From Bryobacterales bacterium (GTDB lineage Bacteria > Acidobacteriota > Terriglobia > Bryobacterales > Bryobacteraceae): a DNA stretch of 11,717 nucleotides. The first letter of the stretch is position 1. Each line of letters starts with the position of its first letter. Below the pieces are notes generated by a model, which was not told the origin of the DNA, ran no database searches, and worked only from the letters and a program-made list of their open reading frames with translations. Positions 5,878-11,717 of the stretch are shown here, in pieces. A program made the position numbers and the translations under genes. The stretch is taken from positions 87,698-99,414 of the forward strand of contig PLMF01000035.1 of the NCBI GenBank assembly GCA_003142355.1, in the 5' to 3' direction.

Positions 5878-7422
5878 TTGGCGCGTGCGATGAGAAAGAC
5901 CCTGTTGTGCCTGCTGACGGCGGCTTGTCTGCTTACGGCGGCGCCCCAGAAACCGAAACTGGTTCTGGTGATCGCCATCGACCAGTTTCGATACGATTAC
6001 CTCACGCGCTACCGCGGCGAATACCACGCCGGCTTCGACCGGCTTTTGACGAAGGGAGCGGTCTTCACCAATGCGCGGTACCGGCACTTCCCGCCCCTGA
6101 CCGCCCTCGGGCACAGCGTCATCCTCTCCGGCGCCATGCCTTCGGTCAGCGGGATCGCCGGAAACGACTGGTACGACCGCGACGAGGGCCAGCACGTCAC
6201 CAGCGTCTCCGACAGCCACACGCAACTGGTGGGCGGAAATGGCGGGGAGGGAGCTTCACCGCGCCGGCTGTTGGTGTCGACCATCGGCGACGAGTTGAAA
6301 ATGGCCGATGGCGGCCAGTCCCGCGTGGTCGGGATTTCCCTGAAAGACCGGGCCGCGATTCTGCTGGTGGGCCACATGGCCGACGGCGCATACTGGTTCG
6401 ACCCAGTCAGCGGCAATTTCGTCAGCAGCACGTACTACTTCCGCGATCTGCCGGGATGGGTGAAGGACTTCAACCATAGCCGGCCCGCGGAGAAGTATCG
6501 CGGCGTCACCTGGCTGAACCACAAGTTGCCGGAGAGCCTGGAAGAATTGTACGGGACCAGCGACGAAAGTCCCTTGGAGTCCAGTCCGTTCGGGAACGAA
6601 TTGGTGGAGCTGCTGGCAGAGCGCGCGGTGGCCGCAGAGCAGCTTGGGAGGCGCGATTTCACGGATGTGCTGGCCATCAGCTTCACGTCCAACGACAAGG
6701 TGGGCCACGATTATGGGCCGGATTCCCGGGAGGCGCACGAAGTGACGGTGCGCGCCGACCAGCTTATCGGGAAGCTCTTGCAGACGGTGGACCGCCAGGT
6801 GGGTCTGGACAACGTGCTGGTGGTGCTGACCGGCGACCATGGGGCCGCCCCCTCGCCGGAAGTGAATGCCCTGCGCAAGATGCCGGGGGGGCACATCTCG
6901 CCCGACACCCTGAAGCAGGTGGCGCAGGCCGCGCTGGAGAAGAAATACGGGGCGGGCGACTGGGTCGCGGGCAATTGGGACGTGGCGGTGTATCTGAACC
7001 AGTCGCTGATCGCGCGCCGGAAGCTGGACCCGGCTGAAGTGGACCGCGCCGCCGCGCAGGCTCTCATGGCGATGCCCCATATCGCGCGCGTCTATACGCG
7101 CCCAGAGATCGCCCACGGTGAGATGCTGCGGGATGACATAGGCAGACTCATCACCAATGGCTTCAACGTGCGCCGCGGACCCGATATCGAGGTGGTCACG
7201 GACCCGTACTGGATCGTGAGCGACAAGCCCGCGTCGCACACCTCGCCCTACGGCTACGATGTGCACGTGCCGGTGATCGTCATGGGGCCGGGCATTCGCG
7301 CGGGGCGGTACGATGCATCGATCGCCGTAAATGACGTCGCTCCCACGCTGGCCGCGATCCTGGACGTGGAGACCCCCAGCGGGTCGGCGGGCCGCGTGCT
7401 GTCGGAGATTTTCGCGCCCTAG
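5878..7422 (+). CDS. PafA-type alkaline phosphatase (exported)
   Basis: Exported metal-dependent phosphatase of the alkaline phosphatase superfamily, likely releasing phosphate from monoesters in the periplasm. From the TTG start: signal peptide about 5-22; D35 (VIAIDQ), T75 nucleophile (FPPLTALGH) followed by N96 in GNDWYD; K156 and R158 in SLKDR, the pair that marks PafA phosphate monoesterases; metal ligands D273 and H277 ([10 protein letters not shown]), D320 and H321 (LTGDHGAAP) and H463 (YGYDVHVP). At 514 aa the length fits the family. Two starts are possible: TTG at 5878, directly after the fmdB stop with GGAG six bases upstream, or ATG at 5890 without such a site; both give a signal peptide. 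I favour TTG and translational coupling. All active-site residues appear present. Confidence 0.93.
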   Translation: MARAMRKTLLCLLTAACLLTAAPQKPKLVLVIAIDQFRYDYLTRYRGEYHAGFDRLLTKGAVFTNARYRHFPPLTALGHSVILSGAMPSVSGIAGNDWYDRDEGQHVTSVSDSHTQLVGGNGGEGASPRRLLVSTIGDELKMADGGQSRVVGISLKDRAAILLVGHMADGAYWFDPVSGNFVSSTYYFRDLPGWVKDFNHSRPAEKYRGVTWLNHKLPESLEELYGTSDESPLESSPFGNELVELLAERAVAAEQLGRRDFTDVLAISFTSNDKVGHDYGPDSREAHEVTVRADQLIGKLLQTVDRQVGLDNVLVVLTGDHGAAPSPEVNALRKMPGGHISPDTLKQVAQAALEKKYGAGDWVAGNWDVAVYLNQSLIARRKLDPAEVDRAAAQALMAMPHIARVYTRPEIAHGEMLRDDIGRLITNGFNVRRGPDIEVVTDPYWIVSDKPASHTSPYGYDVHVPVIVMGPGIRAGRYDASIAVNDVAPTLAAILDVETPSGSAGRVLSEIFAP

Positions 7423-7447
7423 CGGCTCCACGCCATCCAGGCCACTG

Positions 7448-7453
7448 TATAAT
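7448..7453 (+). promoter_or_regulatory. TATAAT -10 element seven bases before groES ATG
   Basis: A perfect TATAAT lies at 7448-7453 and the groES ATG at 7461, so transcription would begin at about the A of the ATG. No -35 hexamer is evident 16-18 bases upstream (GGCTCCA region) and no TGn extension is present. No CIRCE (HrcA) operator is visible in the 38-base gap. Confidence 0.5.
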
Positions 7454-7460
7454 CGAAATC

Positions 7461-7763
7461 ATGGATTTACGTCCGCTGCACGACCGTGTGTTGGTGAAAC
7501 GCCTGGATGAAGGCGAACAAAAGGTGGGCGGGATCATCATCCCCGATACCGCCAAGGAAAAGCCCCAACAGGCCGAGGTGAAGGCTGTTGGCAATGGCAA
7601 GCTACTGGATTCCGGTGAGCGCGCCGCGATCGACGTGAAGCCCGGCGACCGCATTCTGTTCGGCAAGTACTCCGGTTCCGAGATCAAGATCGAGGGCGAA
7701 GAATACCTGATCGTGACCGAAGACGAGATTCTCGGGGTCTTGGAAGAGGGTGTGCTAATCTAA
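7461..7763 (+). CDS. groES: Co-chaperonin GroES (Hsp10)
   Basis: Lid of the GroEL folding chamber in the cytoplasm. The 100 residues cover the whole family length: N-terminal [12 protein letters not shown], the mobile loop around 16-34 with GGIIIP, where I25-I26-I27 form the hydrophobic tripeptide that docks on GroEL, the roof-loop region near 44-56, [11 protein letters not shown], and the closing [16 protein letters not shown]. Nothing is missing. No ribosome binding site precedes the ATG, whose upstream bases are TATAATCGAAATC. The usual partner groEL is absent: the next gene, 31 bases on, encodes OmpH/Skp. GroEL must be encoded elsewhere, or this is a second GroES copy. Confidence 0.97.
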   Translation: MDLRPLHDRVLVKRLDEGEQKVGGIIIPDTAKEKPQQAEVKAVGNGKLLDSGERAAIDVKPGDRILFGKYSGSEIKIEGEEYLIVTEDEILGVLEEGVLI

Positions 7764-7794
7764 GGGTCTACACGCCAAATCAGGAGTTGTTTTC

Positions 7795-8337
7795 ATGAAT
7801 TTACGTATGGGACTCGGGCCGCTGATGGTCTGCTCCGCGGTGCTGGGCGTCGCCCAGATTGCCTCCGCGCAGCCTAAGATTGTGGTGATCAACCTGCAAC
7901 GCGCGGTGCTGGAATCCGCCGAGATCAAGAAGGCCGACGCGGACATGCAGGCCAGGTACAAGCCGCGTTCGGCGGCCATCGAGCAGTTGCAGAAGGATAT
8001 CGCCGGCATCGCGCAGCAGTTGCAGACCAACGCCGGCAAGTTCACGGCACAGGCGGAGGCCGAGCTCACCGCGCAGGGGCAGAAGAAGCAGCGCGACTTG
8101 CAGCGTCTGCAGGAAGACCTCCAGGCCGATGTGGAGCGCGAGCGCAACGACATCCTGCAGAAGAGCGGGACGAAGATGAGCGCCATCGTGAAGAAGCTCG
8201 CCGAAGAGAAGGGTTACGACCTGGTGGTGGACACGGCTACCTCGGTCTACTTCAAACCGGCGATGGAGATCACCAACGACGCCATCGCCGCGTACGATAA
8301 AGCGTACCCGGTGACCGCGGCGCAACCGGCGAAATAA
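7795..8337 (+). CDS. skp: OmpH/Skp-family periplasmic chaperone
   Basis: Periplasmic holdase that keeps unfolded outer-membrane proteins soluble. The 180 residues begin with a signal peptide (cleavage after ASA at 25), then the family strand KIVVINLQRAVLES at 28-41, a long Lys/Glu/Gln-rich coiled coil (about 45-140) that would form the tentacle arms, and the return strand YDLVVDTATSVYF with a final helix. Length and order fit Skp well. The start has AGGAG eight bases upstream. It follows groES by 31 bases on the same strand and may be on the same transcript, which would link cytoplasmic and periplasmic folding helpers. The usual companions (bamA, lpxD, fabZ) are not in this window. Confidence 0.9.
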   Translation: MNLRMGLGPLMVCSAVLGVAQIASAQPKIVVINLQRAVLESAEIKKADADMQARYKPRSAAIEQLQKDIAGIAQQLQTNAGKFTAQAEAELTAQGQKKQRDLQRLQEDLQADVERERNDILQKSGTKMSAIVKKLAEEKGYDLVVDTATSVYFKPAMEITNDAIAAYDKAYPVTAAQPAK

Positions 8338-8356
8338 GTCCGGGATCGGGGACGAG

Positions 8357-8860
8357 ATGGCCGATTTTCTCGAGCAGTACGGCGCGGGCGACGAGCGGCG
8401 GGGGAAGATCATCAAGCGAGTGGTGATCTCGCTGGCGACGTCGTTGGTGGTTGCGGGGCTGCTTATCTACGGCTTCCACACCTTCCGCCAGGAACGGCAG
8501 GTCAAACGGTTTTTCGAACTGGAGGCCTCCCACGACTACAAGCAGGCGTACGCCTTGTGGGGCTGCACGGACGCCAATCCGTGCCGCGACTATCCGATGA
8601 CCTCATTCCTGCAGGATTGGGGTCCGCAGGCCATCACCGGGAGCCGGTTCGAGGTGCTGAACGGCGAGTCCTGCGGTTCCGGGGTCATTGTGGATGTGGA
8701 CGCCGGTGCCGCCGGGGACAAGAAGCTCTGGGTGGAACGGGACAGCCTGGTAATCGGGTTCACGCCCCCTTGGCCGAACGGCGAATGCCCGCAACGCAAT
8801 CGGATCGCCGATTTCCTGCGAGACCTCAAATATCGCGTGCACGGGCGGACCTACCAATAG
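8357..8860 (+). CDS. Single-span membrane protein of unknown function with four extracytoplasmic Cys
   Basis: A 167-aa protein with a short charged cytoplasmic start, one membrane segment at about 21-41, and a periplasmic domain of about 125 residues. The membrane segment follows the basic stretch KIIKR, consistent with an N-in orientation. The outer domain begins with a helix (RQVKRFFELEASHDYKQAYALWG), resembling the early part of NTF2-like or DUF4864-like folds, but I cannot assign it. Cysteines at 70, 76, 106 and 144 all lie outside the membrane and may form two disulfides. GGGGAC with a short spacer precedes ATG 8357, 19 bases after skp, so it is probably in the same operon. I do not recognise the family. 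Confidence 0.85.
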   Translation: MADFLEQYGAGDERRGKIIKRVVISLATSLVVAGLLIYGFHTFRQERQVKRFFELEASHDYKQAYALWGCTDANPCRDYPMTSFLQDWGPQAITGSRFEVLNGESCGSGVIVDVDAGAAGDKKLWVERDSLVIGFTPPWPNGECPQRNRIADFLRDLKYRVHGRTYQ

Positions 8861-8862
8861 AG

Positions 8863-8868
8863 TAGAAT
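8863..8868 (+). promoter_or_regulatory. Possible -10 element TAGAAT
   Basis: TAGAAT, followed by CGA as in the groES element (TATAATCGA), lies 20 bases before the ATG at 8889. No -35 box is obvious. It may be an internal promoter for the small two-Cys-pair gene or may be chance. Confidence 0.25.
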
Positions 8869-8888
8869 CGAGACGAGAAGAGCGAGCC

Positions 8889-9161
8889 ATGGACGAACGG
8901 GCGTTTTATACCGATTCCGAGACCACCAAGCCGGCCGTGCTGAATTGCCCGTACTGCCGGAGCGCCGAGACCTACGAGCTGCGGTGGAGTGTCCGCAAGA
9001 AAAAAGACCGCCTGCCCGGGGGCGCCGACGAGCGCGACCGCGCCAAGTTCCAAAAAGCGCAAAGCTACATGGTGCTGATGGACGACAAGGTAGCCTGCAA
9101 GAACCTGCGCTGCCGCAGGCGTTTCGACATCTCGGGCATCAAGAGCATGGCGTTTCTGTAG
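8889..9161 (+). CDS. Small protein with two Cys pairs (putative zinc ribbon)
   Basis: A 90-aa soluble protein with two cysteine pairs: C20 and C23 in NCPYCRS, and C70 and C75 in ACKNLRCRRRFD. The spacing (CxxC, then Cx4C near the other end) suggests one treble-clef or ribbon zinc site joining both ends. Between them is a highly charged, basic stretch (VRKKKDRLPGGADERDRAKFQKAQ at 35-58) likely to be exposed and possibly nucleic-acid binding. There is no signal peptide. The gene follows the membrane protein by 28 bases and ends six bases before the convergent beta-propeller gene. Function is unknown to me; zinc binding is inferred from the Cys pattern. Confidence 0.8.
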   Translation: MDERAFYTDSETTKPAVLNCPYCRSAETYELRWSVRKKKDRLPGGADERDRAKFQKAQSYMVLMDDKVACKNLRCRRRFDISGIKSMAFL

Positions 9162-9167
9162 CCGCGC

Positions 9168-11279
9168 TTACGGCGTAACGTAGATCCCCACCGTGCTGGA
9201 GGATTTGCCGCTCGTGAACACCGAGAATCCGAGTGTGCCTGGCGTGTCGATGTAGGGTGGCACTTGGAAATTGATTTGAACCACCCCCGCTACCATGCCG
9301 GGTGCGGCTCCGGCGTAAGACACCACCGGTAACGGCTGGGGTGCCTGTACAAAACTGGAGCTCCTGACAACCAAGGCGCCAATCTGGCAGCAATCGTAAT
9401 CCTGCGCCGCAGTCGAGATCTGGCCGTCGAGGGGGCGGGGAAAAATCAAACCCGTTCCGGTGGCCCAGATGGAGACGATGGAACCGGCTTTGGCGGGGTT
9501 CGCAGCCGAGTTCAGAGTGCCGTCCTGGTTGACAGTGGCCGCGGTGCCATCGGCGTTGCGGAAAACCTCGGGTTCGGCGGCGATAACGGTGACCGGAAAA
9601 TCGGGGCTGGTGACGCTGTTCGATACGATGTGGACAGTCATCGAATTGCCGGGCGTCGCGGACTGCGGAGCGACGGCATTAATCTGCGAATCGGAGACGT
9701 AGAGCAGCGGCATGGCCACGCCGTTGAAAAACACTTGCACGCCGCCGAGCGAAGTCGGCAGGAAGCCCGAGACGGCGGTGGCCGAGACCGGCGTGGCGGG
9801 GCCGATGTGCGGGCCGTAGATGGAGACGAGTTCGGCGGGGACGATGCGGCCCACGAGCGGGCCGGCGGCGGCGTTGGCGATGCCGAATATGCGCATGGCG
9901 GGCGTGCCGCTGGGCGCCACGGTGCTGACAATGCCGGTGGGCCCGGCGACGTGCAAGAGCCCCGTGGAATCGACGGCCACGGATTGCGATACGGCATCGT
10001 TGGGGTAGCGGGCGGAGTAGACCAGGGCGGAGCCGGAGGGGTTGAACGCCGCTAAGAAATCGCTGCCGCCGGTCGCCCATCCTTGCTTGTTGGGGAATGT
10101 CGGAGAAGCCGTTGTGCCGGTGACCCAGACATTGCCGGAAGCGTCGAGGGCCACGGATTTGGCGGCGTCCACGCCGGTGCCGCCGAGGTAGCTGGCCCAG
10201 ACCACGGCCGTGCCGGTGGGGTTGAGCTTGAGGGCGAAGGCATCGGTGGGCGGGAGCGGATAAGTGACCCCGGGAGTATAGGGTCCACTGAATGCGCTTT
10301 GGTATGCGCCGGTGGTGGCGGGGAGACTGGGGTCGAAAGTGGCTCCGGCGAGGAACGCGTTGCCGGCAGCGTCCACCGCGATGGCAGCCGCGATGTTAGC
10401 GGGATTGGCCTTGGGAGTATAGATGAAGTTGGTGGGGCTGATGTAGGTGAGGTAGGCAAGAGCCGATCCGGCGGCATTCACTTTGGCGACGAAGGCTCCG
10501 GGACCCTTGGTCAGAAAGGCGCCGGGGGTGGTGGGCAGGTCGTTGGTGTTGGTGTTGCCGGCCAGGTAGGCTTCGCCGGCCGCGTCCACCGCGACGGCGA
10601 CGCCGGTGGCGGAGCGGCCGCCGGTGAAGCAACTGCTGCCCGCGCCGCAATCCACCGCGGAACCGGAAAGCACCGTCGAATAGACAATGTGCGAGCCATC
10701 GGCGGAGAGTTTGGTAAGGAATGCGCCTACGGTGATCGGGATGGAGTACAGCGAGACATATCCAGCGGGTAGGCCAGGGGTGACCGGGAAGGTGGTCAAC
10801 CAGGTGGTGCCGGCCACGTATACGGCGCCGGCGGAATCCACGGCCAGCGCGTTAATGGAGTCCGGGAAGTAGGTGGAGTAGAGCAACTGGCTGCCATCGG
10901 CGCTGAGTTTGACCACGAAGCCGGGGCTGGGGGTGGATTGAAACGCGTTGTGCAGGGGGAAATCCGGGGAGGATGTGGAACCTGCCACATAGATGTTGCC
11001 GGCGGCGTCCACAGCGAGGCCGGTGGCCGTGTCATTGCCCTTGCCGCTGAGAATGGTGAACAGGACGATCTTGCCCGCGGGGTCGAGCTTCATGACGACG
11101 GCTTCCGACAAGGAGCCGGCGGTGCGGCTACCGGCGAGGTAGGTGTTGCCGGCGGAATCGGCGACGACACGCGCGACGTGGTAATCGTTGACATCTCCGA
11201 TGTAGGTGGTGAATTCAGCGGCCGGCAGCGCGGAAAGAAAGAACAACGCCGCGGCAAGCAGCCGTGCGGAGGGGCCCAT
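9168..11279 (-). CDS. Secreted SBBP-repeat beta-propeller protein with Solibacter C-terminal domain
   Basis: A 703-aa exported protein. Signal peptide at 1-20 (cleavage after ALPA). Residues about 35-450 contain at least seven repeats of the type A(V)D(A/S)AGNxYVAGxT (near 39, 89, 147, 230, 301, 378 and 435), the SBBP pattern, each probably one blade of a beta-propeller. Residues about 463-703 (GIANAAAGPLVGRIVPAELVS, then SLGGVQVFFNG, LYVSDSQINAVAP, IVSIWATGTG, INFQVP) match the domain known as the Solibacter uncharacterised C-terminal domain (TIGR03437), which strongly suggests the host lineage. No membrane anchor, LPXTG or catalytic motif is evident. A binding or adhesion role outside the cell is likely but unproven. 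It starts nine bases after the plsC stop and is probably co-transcribed with it. An unusual adjacent Cys pair (YDCCQIG) lies in the last domain. Confidence 0.92.
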   Translation of the reverse strand: MGPSARLLAAALFFLSALPAAEFTTYIGDVNDYHVARVVADSAGNTYLAGSRTAGSLSEAVVMKLDPAGKIVLFTILSGKGNDTATGLAVDAAGNIYVAGSTSSPDFPLHNAFQSTPSPGFVVKLSADGSQLLYSTYFPDSINALAVDSAGAVYVAGTTWLTTFPVTPGLPAGYVSLYSIPITVGAFLTKLSADGSHIVYSTVLSGSAVDCGAGSSCFTGGRSATGVAVAVDAAGEAYLAGNTNTNDLPTTPGAFLTKGPGAFVAKVNAAGSALAYLTYISPTNFIYTPKANPANIAAAIAVDAAGNAFLAGATFDPSLPATTGAYQSAFSGPYTPGVTYPLPPTDAFALKLNPTGTAVVWASYLGGTGVDAAKSVALDASGNVWVTGTTASPTFPNKQGWATGGSDFLAAFNPSGSALVYSARYPNDAVSQSVAVDSTGLLHVAGPTGIVSTVAPSGTPAMRIFGIANAAAGPLVGRIVPAELVSIYGPHIGPATPVSATAVSGFLPTSLGGVQVFFNGVAMPLLYVSDSQINAVAPQSATPGNSMTVHIVSNSVTSPDFPVTVIAAEPEVFRNADGTAATVNQDGTLNSAANPAKAGSIVSIWATGTGLIFPRPLDGQISTAAQDYDCCQIGALVVRSSSFVQAPQPLPVVSYAGAAPGMVAGVVQINFQVPPYIDTPGTLGFSVFTSGKSSSTVGIYVTP

Positions 11280-11288
11280 GATTCAAGC

Positions 11289-11717
11289 TTAGCGCACGGG
11301 TGTGGCAGCGGGTTCTTCGAGCAGGCGCGATACCTCACGGTACAGGCGTTGGGTAAGCTCCGTATGGGCGGAGGGCTTGAGGCCTGCGGTGGGGATGGGG
11401 TCGCCGGCGCGCAACACGACTTTTCCTCGGCGGATGTGAATCGAGCCCATGGGGAGCAGACGGCGCATGCCCACGATTGCGATGGGCACCACTGGCACGC
11501 CGGCCTTGATGGCGATGTAGGCCGCGCCATCCCTGAATTCTTGGAGGCCGTGGAGCGAGCGGCCGCCTTCGGGGAAAAGCAGCACGGACACACCGCGCTC
11601 GGCGATCAAGCGGGCGCCCGCGCTCATGCTCCTGAGCGAAGCCCGGGGGCTGGAGCGATCGACCTGCAGGTGGCCCGCGCGGCGCAGGTGCGTGCCGAGA
11701 AAGGGGATTCTGAAAAG
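11289..11717 (-). CDS. plsC: 1-acyl-sn-glycerol-3-phosphate acyltransferase (PlsC family), N-terminus cut by window edge
   Basis: Membrane-associated acyltransferase transferring an acyl chain to lysophosphatidic acid in phospholipid synthesis. The minus frame is open from the right edge to the stop at 11289, giving 142 residues of the C-terminal part. It starts at LFRIPFLGTHLRRAGHLQVD, includes the block II-type VDRSSPRAS, then block III FPEGGRS (usually FPEGTRS; here Gly replaces Thr) and block IV AGVPVVPIAIVG. The catalytic HxxxxD block lies beyond the edge. An internal ATG at 11627 is not the start, as homologous sequence continues upstream of it. It precedes the beta-propeller gene by nine bases. 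PlsC-like proteins acting on other acceptors cannot be excluded. Confidence 0.9.
   Translation of the reverse strand, partial: LFRIPFLGTHLRRAGHLQVDRSSPRASLRSMSAGARLIAERGVSVLLFPEGGRSLHGLQEFRDGAAYIAIKAGVPVVPIAIVGMRRLLPMGSIHIRRGKVVLRAGDPIPTAGLKPSAHTELTQRLYREVSRLLEEPAATPVR

Noticed and set aside
5712..5978. Minus-strand frame with repeated Asp/Ser/Gly/Leu units
   Set aside because: It is the reverse reading of the 12-bp repeats in the FmdB-type gene, not an independent repeat protein.
6256..7431. Long minus-strand open frame opposite the alkaline phosphatase
   Set aside because: The plus strand encodes a phosphatase with every active-site residue; the antisense frame is His/Arg/Gly-rich without recognisable motifs.
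7423..7460. HrcA/CIRCE operator before groES
   Set aside because: The TTAGCACTC-N9-GAGTGCTAA pattern is not present in the 38-base gap.
9630..10772. Glycine-rich plus-strand frames opposite the beta-propeller gene, resembling PE-PGRS-like proteins
   Set aside because: They arise from the antisense reading of the repeated Ala/Val/Asp/Gly codons in the SBBP repeats; no start signals or domains.

Overview
The window looks like a chromosomal segment from an Acidobacteriota bacterium of the Solibacter/Bryobacter type. The evidence is high-GC coding, a secreted beta-propeller protein ending in what looks like the Solibacter C-terminal domain (TIGR03437), a TPR-like secreted protein of a kind I associate with this phylum, and a PafA-type alkaline phosphatase. 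I see no rRNA, tRNA, CRISPR array, insertion sequence or phage gene. The content is mostly housekeeping or lineage-specific, with one small toxin-antitoxin module.

Left part, minus strand (1-3402). In transcription order: a sodium/solute symporter (SSS family), a two-gene type II toxin-antitoxin pair (77-aa antitoxin, 143-aa PIN/VapC toxin), and an APC-superfamily amino acid permease cut by the left edge. The toxin-antitoxin pair has its own plausible promoter just behind the symporter stop. The permease begins only 28 bases after the toxin stop and may share the TA transcript.

Middle part (3403-5544). A divergent promoter region with a good sigma-70-type promoter and a strong dyad leads into a 494-aa secreted TPR-like protein with a Lys/Ala/Pro tail. 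A small 81-aa putative secreted protein on the minus strand converges on it, and the two stop codons share the palindrome CTAG.

Right-centre, plus strand (5545-9161). Six genes are closely packed: an FmdB-type zinc-ribbon protein with a repetitive charged tail, a PafA-type alkaline phosphatase beginning exactly at the FmdB stop, groES, an OmpH/Skp periplasmic chaperone, a single-membrane-span protein of unknown function, and a small protein with two Cys pairs. groES has no groEL beside it. It has a perfect TATAAT seven bases before its ATG and no ribosome binding site, so it may be read from a leaderless mRNA.

Right part, minus strand (9168-11717). A 1-acyl-glycerol-3-phosphate acyltransferase (PlsC, cut by the right edge) is followed nine bases later by the 703-aa beta-propeller protein, which converges on the plus-strand cluster with a six-base gap.

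I did not find a convincing new multi-gene system. The points most worth a second look are the groES start and context, the TA-permease arrangement, and the uncharacterised secreted or zinc-binding proteins.
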